Shown here: one piece after another, positions 1 through 8,161 of the stretch
Numbering within the stretch: the stretch's first letter is position 1
Layout of the letters: every line of letters begins with the position of its first letter
Source of the DNA: Myxococcus stipitatus
Lineage (GTDB): Bacteria > Myxococcota > Myxococcia > Myxococcales > Myxococcaceae
NCBI RefSeq assembly: GCF_038561935.1
Contig: NZ_CP102770.1
Span: 496,001 to 560,000, forward strand
Length of the DNA: 64,000 bases
Direction: 5' to 3'
Notes under the pieces: model-generated
Databases searched by the model: none
The model's input: only the letters and a program-made list of their open reading frames with translations
What the model was told of the DNA's origin: nothing
Made by a program: the position numbers and the translations under genes

Positions 1-376
1 CTCCACCGTCTCCCCAGTAGTCGTCCTGGTCGGTGTGTTCGACGAGCTTCGCGTCGCCCGTCTCCAGGAGGAGCCGCGTGAGGTCCTCGTGTTGGGAGAA
101 CTTGGCGCGGACGGCTTCGCGCATCACGGAGACCTTGATGGAGTCCCAGTCGCGCCGGAGCTTGAGCTTGCGGTCTCTCCCCATCCGGGCCGCGAGCATG
201 GGCGTGCGCGCCTGGCGAATGGCTTCCTGGGCCGTGGGGTCTTCGAACTTCCGCGCCTGGAAGTAGTGCTCGCTGGTCGGCCACATCCGCCCCGCGAGCT
301 TGATGGGGTAGGGCGCGAAGTTCGAGCACCAGCCGTGGTCATCGGTGACGCTGTAGAAGTGGATGACGGGAGTCAC
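1..376 (-). CDS. NADAR (YbiA/DUF1768) N-glycosidase, partial
   Basis: The protein starts TPVIHFYSVTDDHGWCSNFA and continues with PIKLAGRMWPTSEHYFQARK, the typical N-terminal half of NADAR/YbiA proteins. Family members hydrolyse the N-glycosidic bond of damaged riboflavin intermediates or related ADP-ribose-like substrates in the cytoplasm. The SEHYFQA segment and later KLKLRRDWDSIK, plus the DDYWGDG end, are all family hallmarks. I chose the GTG at 376 because AGGAG lies about 7 nt upstream. About 125 residues are present; the remainder, probably 20-60 residues, is outside the window. The family call is firm and the substrate is not known from sequence. Confidence 0.85.
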   Translation of the reverse strand, partial: MTPVIHFYSVTDDHGWCSNFAPYPIKLAGRMWPTSEHYFQARKFEDPTAQEAIRQARTPMLAARMGRDRKLKLRRDWDSIKVSVMREAVRAKFSQHEDLTRLLLETGDAKLVEHTDQDDYWGDGG

Positions 377-553
377 TGCCTGCTCCTGGGCGCGGTGGGC
401 CTTGGTATGCACTGTCCGGGCGGGTACTTCATGACACGCGTGATTTCCTGAAATGCCCGTGGTGTTGGAGGAAACATGAAGTCCCAAATATGAGCAGGCG
501 GGCGAGCACACCGGCCCGTGACGGCGTGGTCGAATCCGGGTAGAACGGCCGCC

Positions 554-805
554 GTGAGACGCACCGCGCACGCAATCCTCGCTGCCATCGGAGCGGGGAT
601 GTTGGGATGCAATGACCTGGAAGTCTGTGGCTCCACGGCCCAGGACATCACCCGCGATGACGGGAGCGTCTATCGGTGTGTGACCTCCGAGGACTGCCCC
701 CGGACCTCCCGCGTCAACGTGTGCGTCACCGATGTCTCGCCCATCGCCGAGTGCGTGAGCTGCGCGTCCTCGCGCTGCGTCACCATCATCCCGGAGAAGT
801 GCTAG
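554..805 (+). CDS. small Cys-rich lipoprotein
   Basis: An 83-aa protein with an N-terminal hydrophobic signal (RRTAHAILAAIGAGMLGC) ending in a plausible lipobox cysteine. The mature part has seven further cysteines, several in CxxC-like spacing (ECVSCASSRC). GTG at 554 is preferred because it puts the signal peptide at the N terminus; an in-frame ATG at 518 adds 12 polar residues. Its stop codon shares a base with the next gene's GTG start (TAGTG), so the two are probably translated together. No family recognised; likely periplasmic or outer-membrane anchored. Confidence 0.55.
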   Translation: MRRTAHAILAAIGAGMLGCNDLEVCGSTAQDITRDDGSVYRCVTSEDCPRTSRVNVCVTDVSPIAECVSCASSRCVTIIPEKC

Positions 806-1713
806 TGCGGGCCCTGCGGCTCGCCGTCGTGGCGCTGGCCCTGGCGGCTGGCGGGTGTCGCGACAAGCCCGTGGACCATCTGCAGCGCGCCCGCGACGCC
901 ACCTTCGAGAAGCGTCCCGATGAGGCCCTGGTCGAGTACCGCAAGGCCTTCGACATGTTGCGGCACGACAGCACCCCCGAGGCGCTCGTCCTCCGCGCAC
1001 GCGCCCTGAAGGGTGCCGCCGACGTCTACTGGCTGGAGCAGCGCAAGGTGAAGGAGGCCGTGGGCGTCTACCGCGAGCTCATCCAGCAGTGCCCCGAGTC
1101 CCCCGAGGCACTCGAGGCCCGCATCATCCTGGCGGAGCTGCTGCGCGTTCACTACCGGGACCTGCGCGGCGCCATCGACCAGTTCACCGCGGCGCTCCAG
1201 CGCAACCCACCCCAGGGTGCGGAGCTGCACTACCAGGTGGCCAAGCTCTACTTCGAGCTGGGCGACTATCAGCAGTGCGAACTGGAGACGCGCCGCCTCG
1301 TCGAGCGCTTCGCCACCAGCGCCTTCGTGGACGACTCGCTGTTCCTCCAGGCGCAGGCCATCGCGATGATTGAGGGCCGGCGCCAGGATGCCTCGCGCGC
1401 CTTCGCGGACCTGCGCACCCGCTTCCCGGACTCGGAGCTGTCGCCGCACGCGCTGTTCGAGATGGGCAAGCTGCGCTCGGACGCGGGCGAGCACGAGAAG
1501 GCCATCGAGACCTGGGTGGAGACACTCAAGACGCACCCGGACCCGTCGCTGGTGCAGGACTACATCGCCCGCGCACGCAAGCGCATCGCCAACACCACGG
1601 CGGAAGGCGTGGGGCAGCGCGAGGTGGCCTTCGACCGGGCCCGTCCCGCGCCGCGCTCCTCGCTGGAGGCCGTGGGTGGCCGTCCCGAGGAAGCCGCCCA
1701 CGAGCACGACTGA
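805..1713 (+). CDS. TPR-repeat lipoprotein
   Basis: A 302-aa protein opening with ALRLAVVALALAAGGC, a signal peptide with a lipobox cysteine. It is followed by repeated alpha-helical pairs typical of tetratricopeptide repeats (AVGVYRELIQQCPESPEALE, RGAIDQFTAALQRNP, HEKAIETWVETLKTHP). The spacing resembles BamD/YfiO or YbgF-type scaffold lipoproteins, but it is longer than BamD and I do not claim that role. The start GTG overlaps the stop of the upstream small lipoprotein by one base, indicating translational coupling. The C-terminal 40 residues are low complexity and rich in Arg, Pro and Glu. Confidence 0.7.
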   Translation: MRALRLAVVALALAAGGCRDKPVDHLQRARDATFEKRPDEALVEYRKAFDMLRHDSTPEALVLRARALKGAADVYWLEQRKVKEAVGVYRELIQQCPESPEALEARIILAELLRVHYRDLRGAIDQFTAALQRNPPQGAELHYQVAKLYFELGDYQQCELETRRLVERFATSAFVDDSLFLQAQAIAMIEGRRQDASRAFADLRTRFPDSELSPHALFEMGKLRSDAGEHEKAIETWVETLKTHPDPSLVQDYIARARKRIANTTAEGVGQREVAFDRARPAPRSSLEAVGGRPEEAAHEHD

Positions 1714-1731
1714 CGCGAGGGCGCTTTCGCC

Positions 1732-2655
1732 CTATGCCGCCACGTCCAGCACCGCCTCCATCAGCGGCGCCGCCACCGCCGGGTCATCCGCGTCCGCCAC
1801 CAGCAGCAGGTGCACGCGGCCCCCTTCCACGCGAGCGTCGATGCCCTCCAGCTTCACCTTCGCGTCCACGCCATCCAGGAACAGCGGCGTCCCGTCCTGC
1901 GCCAGCAGGCCCACCGCGGAACCCTTGATGGCGCCATCGGCGTAGGTGTCGCGGGTGTCCTCGGCCGTCGCGGTGAAGACCATGCGCCCGTCCGGCAGTG
2001 GCGACGCATCCGTGAAGGACAGCCGCACGCCGCCCGCGCGGCCCAGCTCCCAGCGGCGCGTCGTCCGCACCACCTCGGGGCCCAGCGCGCCGACCTCGAC
2101 ACCGCGCAGTGCTCGCTCGCGGTCCAGGTCCACCAGCGCGTCCACGCCCGCGTCCCCGTTGCCCCGCTGCAGCAGCCGCAGCCGGTTGCCCACCACCGCG
2201 GCGCCCTCGATGTTGAGCGTGCCGAACTCGCGCGAGAGCTGCTGATACAGCGCGGAGCAGTCCACCCCTCGGGCCTCGCCCACGACCACGCCGTCCGCGC
2301 TCAGGGTGAGCAGCGTGCCTCGCATGCGCGCGGGAGTGGACCCCGACGGCAGCGCGAGCAGCGCCCCATGCGGCGCCTCGGCCAGGGGCGGCAGCAGGCA
2401 CAGCGCCTCCAGGTCCGGCTTCGCCGCCTTGCGCGCCTGGGGCTGCTCGGGAAGAAGGCCCTCGAACAGCCGTGAGAGGTGCCCCGGCGCGTCCCCCTTC
2501 GCGGGGAAGGTGGCCAGGTGCAGCGAGTCATCCGCGATGACGTGCAGCCACTCCCCCACGCGCACCAGTCCGCTGGCGGCGGAGACGTGCGCGGGACGGC
2601 CAGGAGACTCAGGGCTCGCGAGGGTGAGGGTGCGCCGAAGGGTGGTGCGAATCAT
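1732..2655 (-). CDS. hypothetical protein, propeller-like
   Basis: A 307-aa protein starting MIRTTLRRTLTLASPESP; translation upstream of this Met is shadow-like, so 2655 is preferred. It has repeated short beta-strand segments with Asp/Gly turns (SGLVRVGEWLHVIADDSLHL, LLTLSADGVVVGEARGVDCS, DASPLPDGRMVFTATAEDT), which suggests a beta-propeller or phytase-like fold. There is no signal peptide. It lies 40 bp downstream of mgtE on the same strand and may be its second gene. I do not recognise a function. Confidence 0.55.
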   Translation of the reverse strand: MIRTTLRRTLTLASPESPGRPAHVSAASGLVRVGEWLHVIADDSLHLATFPAKGDAPGHLSRLFEGLLPEQPQARKAAKPDLEALCLLPPLAEAPHGALLALPSGSTPARMRGTLLTLSADGVVVGEARGVDCSALYQQLSREFGTLNIEGAAVVGNRLRLLQRGNGDAGVDALVDLDRERALRGVEVGALGPEVVRTTRRWELGRAGGVRLSFTDASPLPDGRMVFTATAEDTRDTYADGAIKGSAVGLLAQDGTPLFLDGVDAKVKLEGIDARVEGGRVHLLLVADADDPAVAAPLMEAVLDVAA

Positions 2656-2695
2656 GGCCAGACTCCCTCGCGGCACAGGGCGTGTGCCGCCGTGC

Positions 2696-4021
2696 TCAGA
2701 GCAGTGTTCCGCGCAGCAACAGGCTGGCGACGCTGAAGTAGATGACGACGCCGCTGACGTCCACCAGCGTGGCGACGAAGGGTGCTGAAGCACTGGCGGG
2801 GTCGAAGCCGAAGCGGCGCAGCACCAGGGGCAGCATGGAGCCCGCGAGCGTGCCGAACGTCACCACGCCCACGACGGACAGCGCCACCGCGCAGCCCAGC
2901 AGGAAGGCGTGGTCGCCATACGCGCCCGACACCGACTGCCACACCATGATGCGGCCCAGGCCCACCGCGCCCAGGACGATGCCCAGCACCAGCCCGGACA
3001 GCACCTCGCGCCGGGCCACGCGCCACCAGTCCTTCAATCGCATCTCACCCAGCGCCAGCGCGCGGATGATGAGCGTGGAGGCCTGGCTGCCGGAGTTTCC
3101 GCCCGACGAGATGATGAGGGGCACGAAGAGGCTGAGCACCACCGCGCGCTCGATGGCGCCCTCGAAGCTGCTCATGGCCGTGGCGGTGAGCATCTGCCCG
3201 AGGAAGAGGACGAGCAGCCAGCCGATGCGCTTCTTCAACATGCCGAAGAAGCCGACCTCGAAGTAGGGAGCCTCGAGGGCCTCCATACCGCCGACCTTCT
3301 GGATGTCCTCGGTGGCCTCTTCCTGGACGACGTCGACGATGTCGTCGACCGTGACGATACCCTTCATCCGGTTCTGCTCGTCGAGCACCGGGAGGGCCAT
3401 GAAGCCGTGCTCGGTGAAGAGCTGGCTCACCACTTCCTGGTCCGTGTTCTCCGACACCGTGATGACGTCGTGCTGCATGACGTCCGCGACCTTCTTGTCG
3501 CTGGCGGCCTGGAAGAGCTGGCGCAGGGAGAGCACGCCTTGCAGGCGCTGCTCGGCGTCCAGCGCGTAGGCGTAGTAGACGGTCTCCACCTTCTCCCGCG
3601 CTTGCTTGCGCAGGTAGCCGATGGCCTCGTCGATGGTCATGTCCGGCCGCACGCGGGCGAAGCGCGGATTCATCAGACCACCGGCGTCGTCCTCCGCGTA
3701 GGCCAGGAGCACGTTGACTTCACGACGGCTGGCGTCGTCGAGCTGTGAGAGCAGGGCCTCGGCCTGCTCCGGCTCCAGGGCCTGTACCAGGTCCGCCAGG
3801 TCGTCCGGAGGCAGCAGTCGCACCCACGTCCGGCGCTCGGAGACCGGCAGGTGGAGGATGAGCTCCGCCTGCTCGCGCGCGGACAGGCCCAGGAAGAAGT
3901 CATCCGCCACCGAGGACGGAAGCAGTCGGAAGCCCTCCAGGCGCTCGTCGATGGAGAGCACCGGCCACGCCTCATGGAGCTCTTCCATGGAGAGCGAGGC
4001 GCTGTGAGGGCTGTCCATCAT
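2696..4021 (-). CDS. mgtE: magnesium transporter MgtE
   Basis: A 441-aa protein with the standard MgtE order. The N-terminal superhelical domain covers roughly residues 10-125 (LPPDDLADLVQALEPEQAEA), followed by a CBS pair at about 130-260 (AEDDAGGLMNPRFARVRPDM and PVLDEQNRMKGIVTVDDIVD). The remaining third is the five-helix membrane domain containing SSGGNSGSQASTLIIRALALGE and PFVATLVDVSGVVIYFS. It forms a homodimeric inner-membrane Mg2+ channel gated by intracellular Mg2+ through the N and CBS domains. ATG at 4021 has GGAGG 9 nt upstream; the adjacent ATG at 4018 is less well spaced. Length is typical of the family. Confidence 0.93.
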   Translation of the reverse strand: MMDSPHSASLSMEELHEAWPVLSIDERLEGFRLLPSSVADDFFLGLSAREQAELILHLPVSERRTWVRLLPPDDLADLVQALEPEQAEALLSQLDDASRREVNVLLAYAEDDAGGLMNPRFARVRPDMTIDEAIGYLRKQAREKVETVYYAYALDAEQRLQGVLSLRQLFQAASDKKVADVMQHDVITVSENTDQEVVSQLFTEHGFMALPVLDEQNRMKGIVTVDDIVDVVQEEATEDIQKVGGMEALEAPYFEVGFFGMLKKRIGWLLVLFLGQMLTATAMSSFEGAIERAVVLSLFVPLIISSGGNSGSQASTLIIRALALGEMRLKDWWRVARREVLSGLVLGIVLGAVGLGRIMVWQSVSGAYGDHAFLLGCAVALSVVGVVTFGTLAGSMLPLVLRRFGFDPASASAPFVATLVDVSGVVIYFSVASLLLRGTLL

Positions 4022-4191
4022 GAGGGCGTGCCTCCGAGGGTGGGCGCACGCGGCCAGTCGCGACGCGCCGGCCTCTCTACACCCGCCCGAGGAGCACGGC
4101 GAGAGGCAGGCAGCCATCTCCGCGCGCTTTTTCCACGGCCGTCACCGTCCTCGAGTCCGACACCGTCAGTGTGGGCTCCAAGGGAGTGGTT

Positions 4192-5571
4192 TCAGGGGTG
4201 GGGGCGCGTCTGCTCGTAGACGATGGTGGTGCCCGTGGAGGGTCTCGAGTCACCGCCCCAGTGGAACCCGGGATGGGTGAGGCGATTCTCCCTGGTGCGC
4301 AGGAGCGTGGAGGGCGTCAGCTCCAGGGTCAGGGTCGCCCGTTGGGGACTGCTCCGAGGGACGGCCACCTGATCGAGCTCCGCTGGGAAGGAGGGGACGG
4401 TGAGGCCCGTGCGCAGGGGGGTGGGCAGGACGGTGAGCCGCCCGTCCATGACGAGCGAGGACTGCTCGACGAGCTTTCCTCCAGAGACCTCCCAACGACG
4501 CAGCACGGGGCTTGGCGCGACCTGGGAGCGGACCTCGGCGTGGGTCCAGACGACGCCTTCCTCCAGCCCGACGGGTCTTCCGCGCAGGGGCGTGCACGGG
4601 GTGGCGGTGGCCCGGGCGTAGGACCCGTTGGATTGGAGCGAGTAGGGACAGGCCTCGCTGTCGCTGGGGTTGGTCATCGACACGGTGAGCACCTGGTCCG
4701 GCGAGGTCCGCACCAGCAGGCCCACGGCGTTGTCCACGCTGAACGTGAGCGGGGGGGAGGTGGGCGCCCAGCGGGTGGGCGGGGTGGCCTCCAGCACCCC
4801 GGTGTCCGTGAAGACGAAGCGGTGCAGGGACAGGTTGTCCATCACCACCAGCTCGTTCTCCGAGGCGAGCCGTGACTGGATGACCTTCACCGTCTCCGTC
4901 GTGCTCAGGAGCAGCGAGCCGGTGAGCGCCAGCTCGGTGCCGGTGTCCACGTACCGGCGCAGGCGCCCATCCCCCAGCACCCAGACGACGTTGCCCGAGA
5001 CGGCCACATCGGGAGGGGAGGTGGCGGAGCCCAGGCGCAGCGGGGCCGCCGCCGCGTCTCGCAGGGCGACGCCATCACACAGCCACAGGCCGCGGCGGGT
5101 GCGGTCCAGCTGCGCGCAGCGAGGCAGCGGCAGCGTGACGGGCGTGGGCGAGCCGCTCCAGGGGCTGGCCATGTGGATTCCGAACTGGCGGATGCCCCCC
5201 ACGGGGGTGAAGGCGACCAGGGCGTGATGCCGCCCCACCGAGGTGGGCGTGAAGGTCAGCCGAGGGACGGCGTTCATCACATCCCACGCGACCTCCACGG
5301 GGATGGGCAGGCCCTCCGGGTCGAAGACCTGCGCCGTGGCGGAGGTGGGCCACTGGGGGATGGGCGCGTCGGTGTCGCAGTCCTGCGTGAGCTCGGCGAC
5401 GTTCACCCGAAACTCCACGACGGAGTCCACTGGGAACACCAGCGTGCCCGAGCGCTGCACGGCCTCCTGCGGAACCGCGACGTTCTGGGAGCAGGGCGTG
5501 TCCGGGCTGCCATCCGAACAACCGGCGCACGCGAGCAGGCCCGCCAGGGCGAGGGGGAGGGGGGTCTTCAT
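4192..5571 (-). CDS. large lipoprotein, unknown function
   Basis: A 459-aa protein beginning MKTPLPLALAGLLACAGC, a clear lipoprotein signal (lipobox ACAGC). The mature part is rich in beta strands: an Ig-like stretch near residues 35-150 (SVVEFRVNVAELTQDCDTD) is followed by repeated valine- and glycine-rich strands that could form a propeller (GNVVWVLGDGRLRRYVDTG, NELVVMDNLSLHRFVFTDTG). No catalytic motif is visible. It is divergent from the 51-aa ORF at 5755, with 183 bp between the two starts. Confidence 0.6.
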   Translation of the reverse strand: MKTPLPLALAGLLACAGCSDGSPDTPCSQNVAVPQEAVQRSGTLVFPVDSVVEFRVNVAELTQDCDTDAPIPQWPTSATAQVFDPEGLPIPVEVAWDVMNAVPRLTFTPTSVGRHHALVAFTPVGGIRQFGIHMASPWSGSPTPVTLPLPRCAQLDRTRRGLWLCDGVALRDAAAAPLRLGSATSPPDVAVSGNVVWVLGDGRLRRYVDTGTELALTGSLLLSTTETVKVIQSRLASENELVVMDNLSLHRFVFTDTGVLEATPPTRWAPTSPPLTFSVDNAVGLLVRTSPDQVLTVSMTNPSDSEACPYSLQSNGSYARATATPCTPLRGRPVGLEEGVVWTHAEVRSQVAPSPVLRRWEVSGGKLVEQSSLVMDGRLTVLPTPLRTGLTVPSFPAELDQVAVPRSSPQRATLTLELTPSTLLRTRENRLTHPGFHWGGDSRPSTGTTIVYEQTRPHP

Positions 5572-5702
5572 CCGTGTCGCTCTCTCCCCGACGTCCGAGG
5601 CTCTCTCCGGCCGGAGAGCGCGGTGGCGCGGGTCTTCCTCGGGACTCATACCGCGAAAAGGGCGCGCGGGTCAGCACCGGGACGGGGGCCGGAACCGTCG
5701 CA

Positions 5703-5752
5703 TGTCAGGGATGACAATTCCGCGCGTCATTTTCCGGCGAAAGGAGCGGTGA
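5703..5752 (+). promoter_or_regulatory. inverted repeat and 17-bp leader before array 1
   Basis: TGTCA (5703-5707) and TGACA (5712-5716) form an inverted repeat with a 4-bp spacer. Twenty bases downstream lies GGCGAAAGGAGCGGTGA (5736-5752), which contains the ribosome binding site of the next ORF. The same two elements occur in the same order before the second array at 18177-18226 (repeat spacer 2 bp, 17 of 17 bases identical in the leader). Their conservation in otherwise diverged DNA suggests an operator or promoter; no matching sigma consensus was identified. Confidence 0.45.
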
Positions 5753-5754
5753 AC

Positions 5755-5910
5755 ATGACGACGGCGAACCTGACGAGCCCGATGAATCCCGAGAATCTCA
5801 ACGACACTGTCCGTGGCATCGATGCGCTTGCGCTCGCCGGCCTGCTCACCGCTCTTGACCCAGCACTCCTGGGAGATGCGCCCGTCGGCGGTCTACCGCC
5901 CGGAACCTGA
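5755..5910 (+). CDS. 51-aa conserved small protein, array 1
   Basis: The encoded peptide starts MTTANLTSPMNPENLNDTVR and ends VGGLPPGT. Its core SPMNP-x4-DTVRGIDxL is shared with the 52-aa protein at 18234, and the sequences upstream are also conserved. ATG at 5755 has AAGGAG 8 nt upstream. The middle is hydrophobic (ALALAGLLTAL) but too short to be confident of a membrane helix. A strong rho-independent terminator follows within 40 bp, then a tRNA array. Coding is supported by the in-frame conservation between copies and the good RBS. Function is unknown; possibilities are a leader peptide, a RiPP-like precursor or a regulatory small protein. Confidence 0.65.
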   Translation: MTTANLTSPMNPENLNDTVRGIDALALAGLLTALDPALLGDAPVGGLPPGT

Positions 5911-5949
5911 CCTTGCGTGCCCGTCTTCGGACGAGGCACGGCATGCGCG

Positions 5950-5988
5950 GGGCCGGGCTCCTCACGGGGAACCCGGCCCTTCTCTTTT
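5950..5988 (+). terminator. rho-independent terminator after small ORF 1
   Basis: GGGCCGGG (5950-5957) pairs perfectly with CCCGGCCC (5972-5979) across a 14-base loop and is followed by TTCTCTTTT. It sits between the 51-aa ORF and the first tRNA. A hairpin built on the same GGCCGGG core lies at the same place in the second array (18431-18467). Confidence 0.75.
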
Positions 5989-6013
5989 CCGGGTGGTTCA
6001 CTCCACGGCATCC

Positions 6014-6085
6014 GCAGCCTTGGCCGAGAGGCGAGGCACCTGAGCGCCACTCAGGACGACGCGGGTTCAAATCCCGCAGGCTGCT
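6014..6085 (+). tRNA. tRNA-Gly(GCC), atypical
   Basis: Acceptor GCAGCCT pairs with AGGCTGC, discriminator T as usual for bacterial glycine tRNAs. The anticodon stem CCTGA/TCAGG encloses GCGCCAC, giving anticodon GCC at 6046-6048, and the T arm is GCGGG-TTCAAAT-CCCGC. Base 33 is C instead of the near-invariant T. No CCA is encoded. First gene of the seven-tRNA array. Confidence 0.75.
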
Positions 6086-6100
6086 TCACACGCATCACAT

Positions 6101-6172
6101 GGGGTCGTAGCTCAGCGGGAGAGCGCTTGGCTCGCATCCAAGAGGTCCCGGGTTCAATCCCCGGCGGCTCCA
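6101..6172 (+). tRNA. tRNA-Ala(CGC)
   Basis: Acceptor GGGGTCG pairs with CGGCTCC (two G-T wobbles), discriminator A. The anticodon stem CTTGG/CCAAG encloses CTCGCAT, anticodon CGC, with a normal T33. D arm TAGCTCAGCGGGAGAGC and T arm CCGGG-TTCAATC-CCCGG are canonical. No encoded CCA. Confidence 0.88.
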
Positions 6173-6203
6173 TTCCTTCGCAATCGCAATCGCAGTTGAA
6201 GTC

Positions 6204-6277
6204 GCCGCGGTAGCCCAATTGGCAGAGGCGCTGTGCTCAGGACACAGAGGTTGCGGGTTCGAATCCCGCCCGCGGCA
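6204..6277 (+). tRNA. tRNA-Leu(CAG) with short variable loop
   Basis: Acceptor GCCGCGG/CCGCGGC with discriminator A; the anticodon stem CTGTG/CACAG encloses CTCAGGA, anticodon CAG for the codon CTG, with T33 and G37. The D arm resembles leucine tRNAs, but the variable region is only about five bases (AGGTT) rather than the long arm normal for bacterial tRNA-Leu. Either the leucine identity is unusual or the tRNA is charged differently. Confidence 0.7.
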
Positions 6278-6286
6278 TGTGAGTTT

Positions 6287-6362
6287 CGGGACGTAGCTCA
6301 GCTTGGAAGAGAGCGCACGCTTGGGGTGCGTGAGGTCGCTGGTTCGAATCCAGTCGTCCCGA
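6287..6362 (+). tRNA. tRNA-Pro(GGG)
   Basis: Acceptor CGGGACG/CGTCCCG with discriminator A, as in proline tRNAs. The anticodon stem CACGC/GCGTG encloses TTGGGGT, anticodon GGG for the codon CCC. D and T arms are canonical and no CCA is encoded. Confidence 0.88.
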
Positions 6363-6386
6363 CTCGTTGAACGCAGTGAGGAGTTC

Positions 6387-6461
6387 CTGGATGTAGCTCA
6401 GTCTGGCCAGAGCGCACGGTTCGGATCCGTGAGGTCGCAGGTTCAAATCCTGTCATCCAGA
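6387..6461 (+). tRNA. tRNA-Pro(CGG)
   Basis: Acceptor CTGGATG/CATCCAG with discriminator A. The anticodon stem CACGG/CCGTG encloses TTCGGAT, anticodon CGG for the codon CCG. D arm TAGCTCAGTCTGGCCAGAGC and the T arm are canonical. The acceptor differs from that of the neighbouring tRNA-Pro, so this is not a simple recent duplicate. Confidence 0.85.
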
Positions 6462-6478
6462 TGTGTCGTGGCTTCTTT

Positions 6479-6550
6479 GCTCCGGGATGCGATTGGAATC
6501 GCAGCGTGGCCGTCTACCACGTGAACAGGGTTCGATTCCCTGTCGGAGCG
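6479..6550 (+). tRNA. tRNA-Asp(GTC)-like, atypical
   Basis: Acceptor GCTCCGG pairs with TCGGAGC, discriminator G as required for aspartate tRNAs. D stem TGCGA/TCGCA; the anticodon stem CGTGG/CCACG encloses CCGTCTA, anticodon GTC; T arm CAGGG-TTCGATT-CCCTG. Position 33 is C and positions 8-9 are GA, so the near-invariant T8 and T33 are both missing. It folds fully on paper, but whether it decodes is uncertain. Confidence 0.6.
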
Positions 6551-6567
6551 CTGGCAGCACCCCTTCA

Positions 6568-6638
6568 GGGACCGTGGCTCAACGGGAGAGCACTCGGATG
6601 GCATCCGAGAGGTCCGGGTTCGATTCCCGGTGGTTCCA
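6568..6638 (+). tRNA. tRNA-Ala(GGC)
   Basis: Acceptor GGGACCG/TGGTTCC (wobble pairs included) with discriminator A. The anticodon stem CTCGG/CCGAG encloses ATGGCAT, anticodon GGC for the codon GCC. D arm GGCTCAACGGGAGAGC and T arm CCGGG-TTCGATT-CCCGG are canonical. Last gene of array 1. Confidence 0.87.
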
Positions 6639-6656
6639 CTTCCCTCGTTCCTTCCG

Positions 6657-7466
6657 TCACGACGTTCGTGCCCCCGTTGCCGCGGGCCTTGGCTGGCCGA
6701 GCAGGCGGGCGATGAGCGCGGCGCGTGAGTGCACACCGAAGCGGCGGTAGAGCGCCTTCGTGTACTGATTCACGGTGAACGGGCTGATGCCGAGCTGTCC
6801 GGCGATCTCCTTGTCCATCATCCCGCGCAAGAGCAGCTCCAGCGTCTGGCGCTCGCGGCGGGAGAGTCGGGCTTGGAGCGCCTCATCGACCTCGAGTGCG
6901 CGCGGGCGGAGCAGCGTCCCGCACTCGGCATGAAACAGGTGGACGAGGTTCTTGTCCGCTTCGTCGAAGGGGCGCTCATTCCTGGCGCGGTAGAACCCCA
7001 TTCCCTGCACCACGGTCGCCTCGTGCATCCGGAGGCACGTGTACAGCGCGTCGTCGAGGTGCGCCGGAGCCAGGTGCTCCTCGATGTACGGGGCACCGTA
7101 CCAGTCCCTGTTCACGACCAGCTCCCGCCGCGTCGCGGTCACCAGCGATGACGGTGTCTCGGGACAGCGCTGCATCAGCGCGCGAAGGCCCGGGTTGAAC
7201 GCACTTCCTTCGCGCGCCAGGACCTGGAGCGCGGGCAGCGTGGTGGAGTCCCAGCCCTCCAGGGTGACGGCCACGAAGGCGCCGTGCCCTCCCGGACGGA
7301 AGTCACAGTCCGTGACCAGTCCACCGACCGCCGCGTGGAGGATGCCCAGGAGCCCGGAGATGAGGTGGCTCGCGCGGGTGCTCCCCTCCGCTGGAAGCTC
7401 GTGGGCCTCGTTGAGCAGCCGCACCAGCGCGCGCACCTGATGGCTTCGCAGTTCGCCCCCCGCCAT
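6657..7466 (-). CDS. LuxR-family transcriptional regulator
   Basis: A 269-aa protein with a C-terminal LuxR-type helix-turn-helix: LSRRERQTLELLLRGMMDKE then IAGQLGISPFTVNQYTKALY, about residues 198-255. The N-terminal 190 residues form an unassigned, possibly GAF-like sensor region. It is a DNA-binding regulator, probably responding to a ligand through the N-terminal part. The start at 7466 (MAGGELRSHQ) is preferred over a 33-residue longer form with shadow-like composition. Convergent with the tRNA array, whose last gene ends 19 bp away. Confidence 0.8.
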   Translation of the reverse strand: MAGGELRSHQVRALVRLLNEAHELPAEGSTRASHLISGLLGILHAAVGGLVTDCDFRPGGHGAFVAVTLEGWDSTTLPALQVLAREGSAFNPGLRALMQRCPETPSSLVTATRRELVVNRDWYGAPYIEEHLAPAHLDDALYTCLRMHEATVVQGMGFYRARNERPFDEADKNLVHLFHAECGTLLRPRALEVDEALQARLSRRERQTLELLLRGMMDKEIAGQLGISPFTVNQYTKALYRRFGVHSRAALIARLLGQPRPAATGARTS

Positions 7467-7586
7467 GGGTGGACAAGGTAGGTGACAGCTCCTCGGGGGA
7501 TTCCCTTGTTCTAGGGAATTGTTGAGTGGTCGACACGGAGCCAGGCTCGTGGGTGACCGAGACACCGGTCACCGAAAGGAAACGAC

Positions 7587-8141
7587 ATGGCGCTCCTCCG
7601 CAATCTCTCCGTCTGCCTCGCGGTCGTCCTCGGAGTCCTCCTGCATGCCTCGCCAGCCATGGCTCAGACGCCTGTCTCCTGCGGCGCGGTGGTCGCGGGC
7701 TACCTGGATGGGGTTCATGCGGGCAGTGAATGGTTGGAAGTGATTGGCACCCGGGTGGTCTCGAGAGGCGTGTTTGGCTTCTCGTCCTTCACCATGCAGG
7801 ACGCCTTCCAGATTGAGACCACGCCGCTGCACACCGCGCCGGCGGCGGGCCGAGCGGATTTCATCGCGTCCAGGAGTGGCAGCAGCGCCTATACGGGCTA
7901 CTTCCATGAAGTGTTCCCCGGCCGTGGCAACGGTGACGAGGACCGCTGGCAGTTCTGGATTGCGCGCAGCGGCGCCGTCTCCCTGCGCTCGGTGACCTGG
8001 AATGGCGCGTGGGCCAGCGTGCAGAACGTGACGTGCTACACGGGTGACACGGGGCAGCTGGTCGTGGTCGGGACCACGGTCACCCCGGGCTTCGGCATGG
8101 ACTTCTGGACCTTCGTCATGCGGCGCAACTACTTGATCTAG
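7587..8141 (+). CDS. secreted hypothetical protein
   Basis: A 184-aa protein with a clear Sec signal peptide, LAVVLGVLLHASPAMAQ, cleaved after AMA. The mature part is mostly beta with paired cysteines (VSCGAVVAG near its start, NVTCYTGDTG near its end) and many aromatic and Gly residues. AAGGA lies 8 nt upstream of the ATG. No family recognised; likely secreted or periplasmic. Divergent from the LuxR-type gene. Confidence 0.6.
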   Translation: MALLRNLSVCLAVVLGVLLHASPAMAQTPVSCGAVVAGYLDGVHAGSEWLEVIGTRVVSRGVFGFSSFTMQDAFQIETTPLHTAPAAGRADFIASRSGSSAYTGYFHEVFPGRGNGDEDRWQFWIARSGAVSLRSVTWNGAWASVQNVTCYTGDTGQLVVVGTTVTPGFGMDFWTFVMRRNYLI

Positions 8142-8161
8142 AGGGCTTCGGACCGAAGCCA

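Noticed and set aside
2909-3748. Long His/Arg/Asp-rich plus-strand frame opposite mgtE
   Set aside because: Typical antisense shadow in high-GC DNA; mgtE is unambiguous on the other strand. The same holds for the long frames opposite hemL, ychF, atpB and the histidine kinase.
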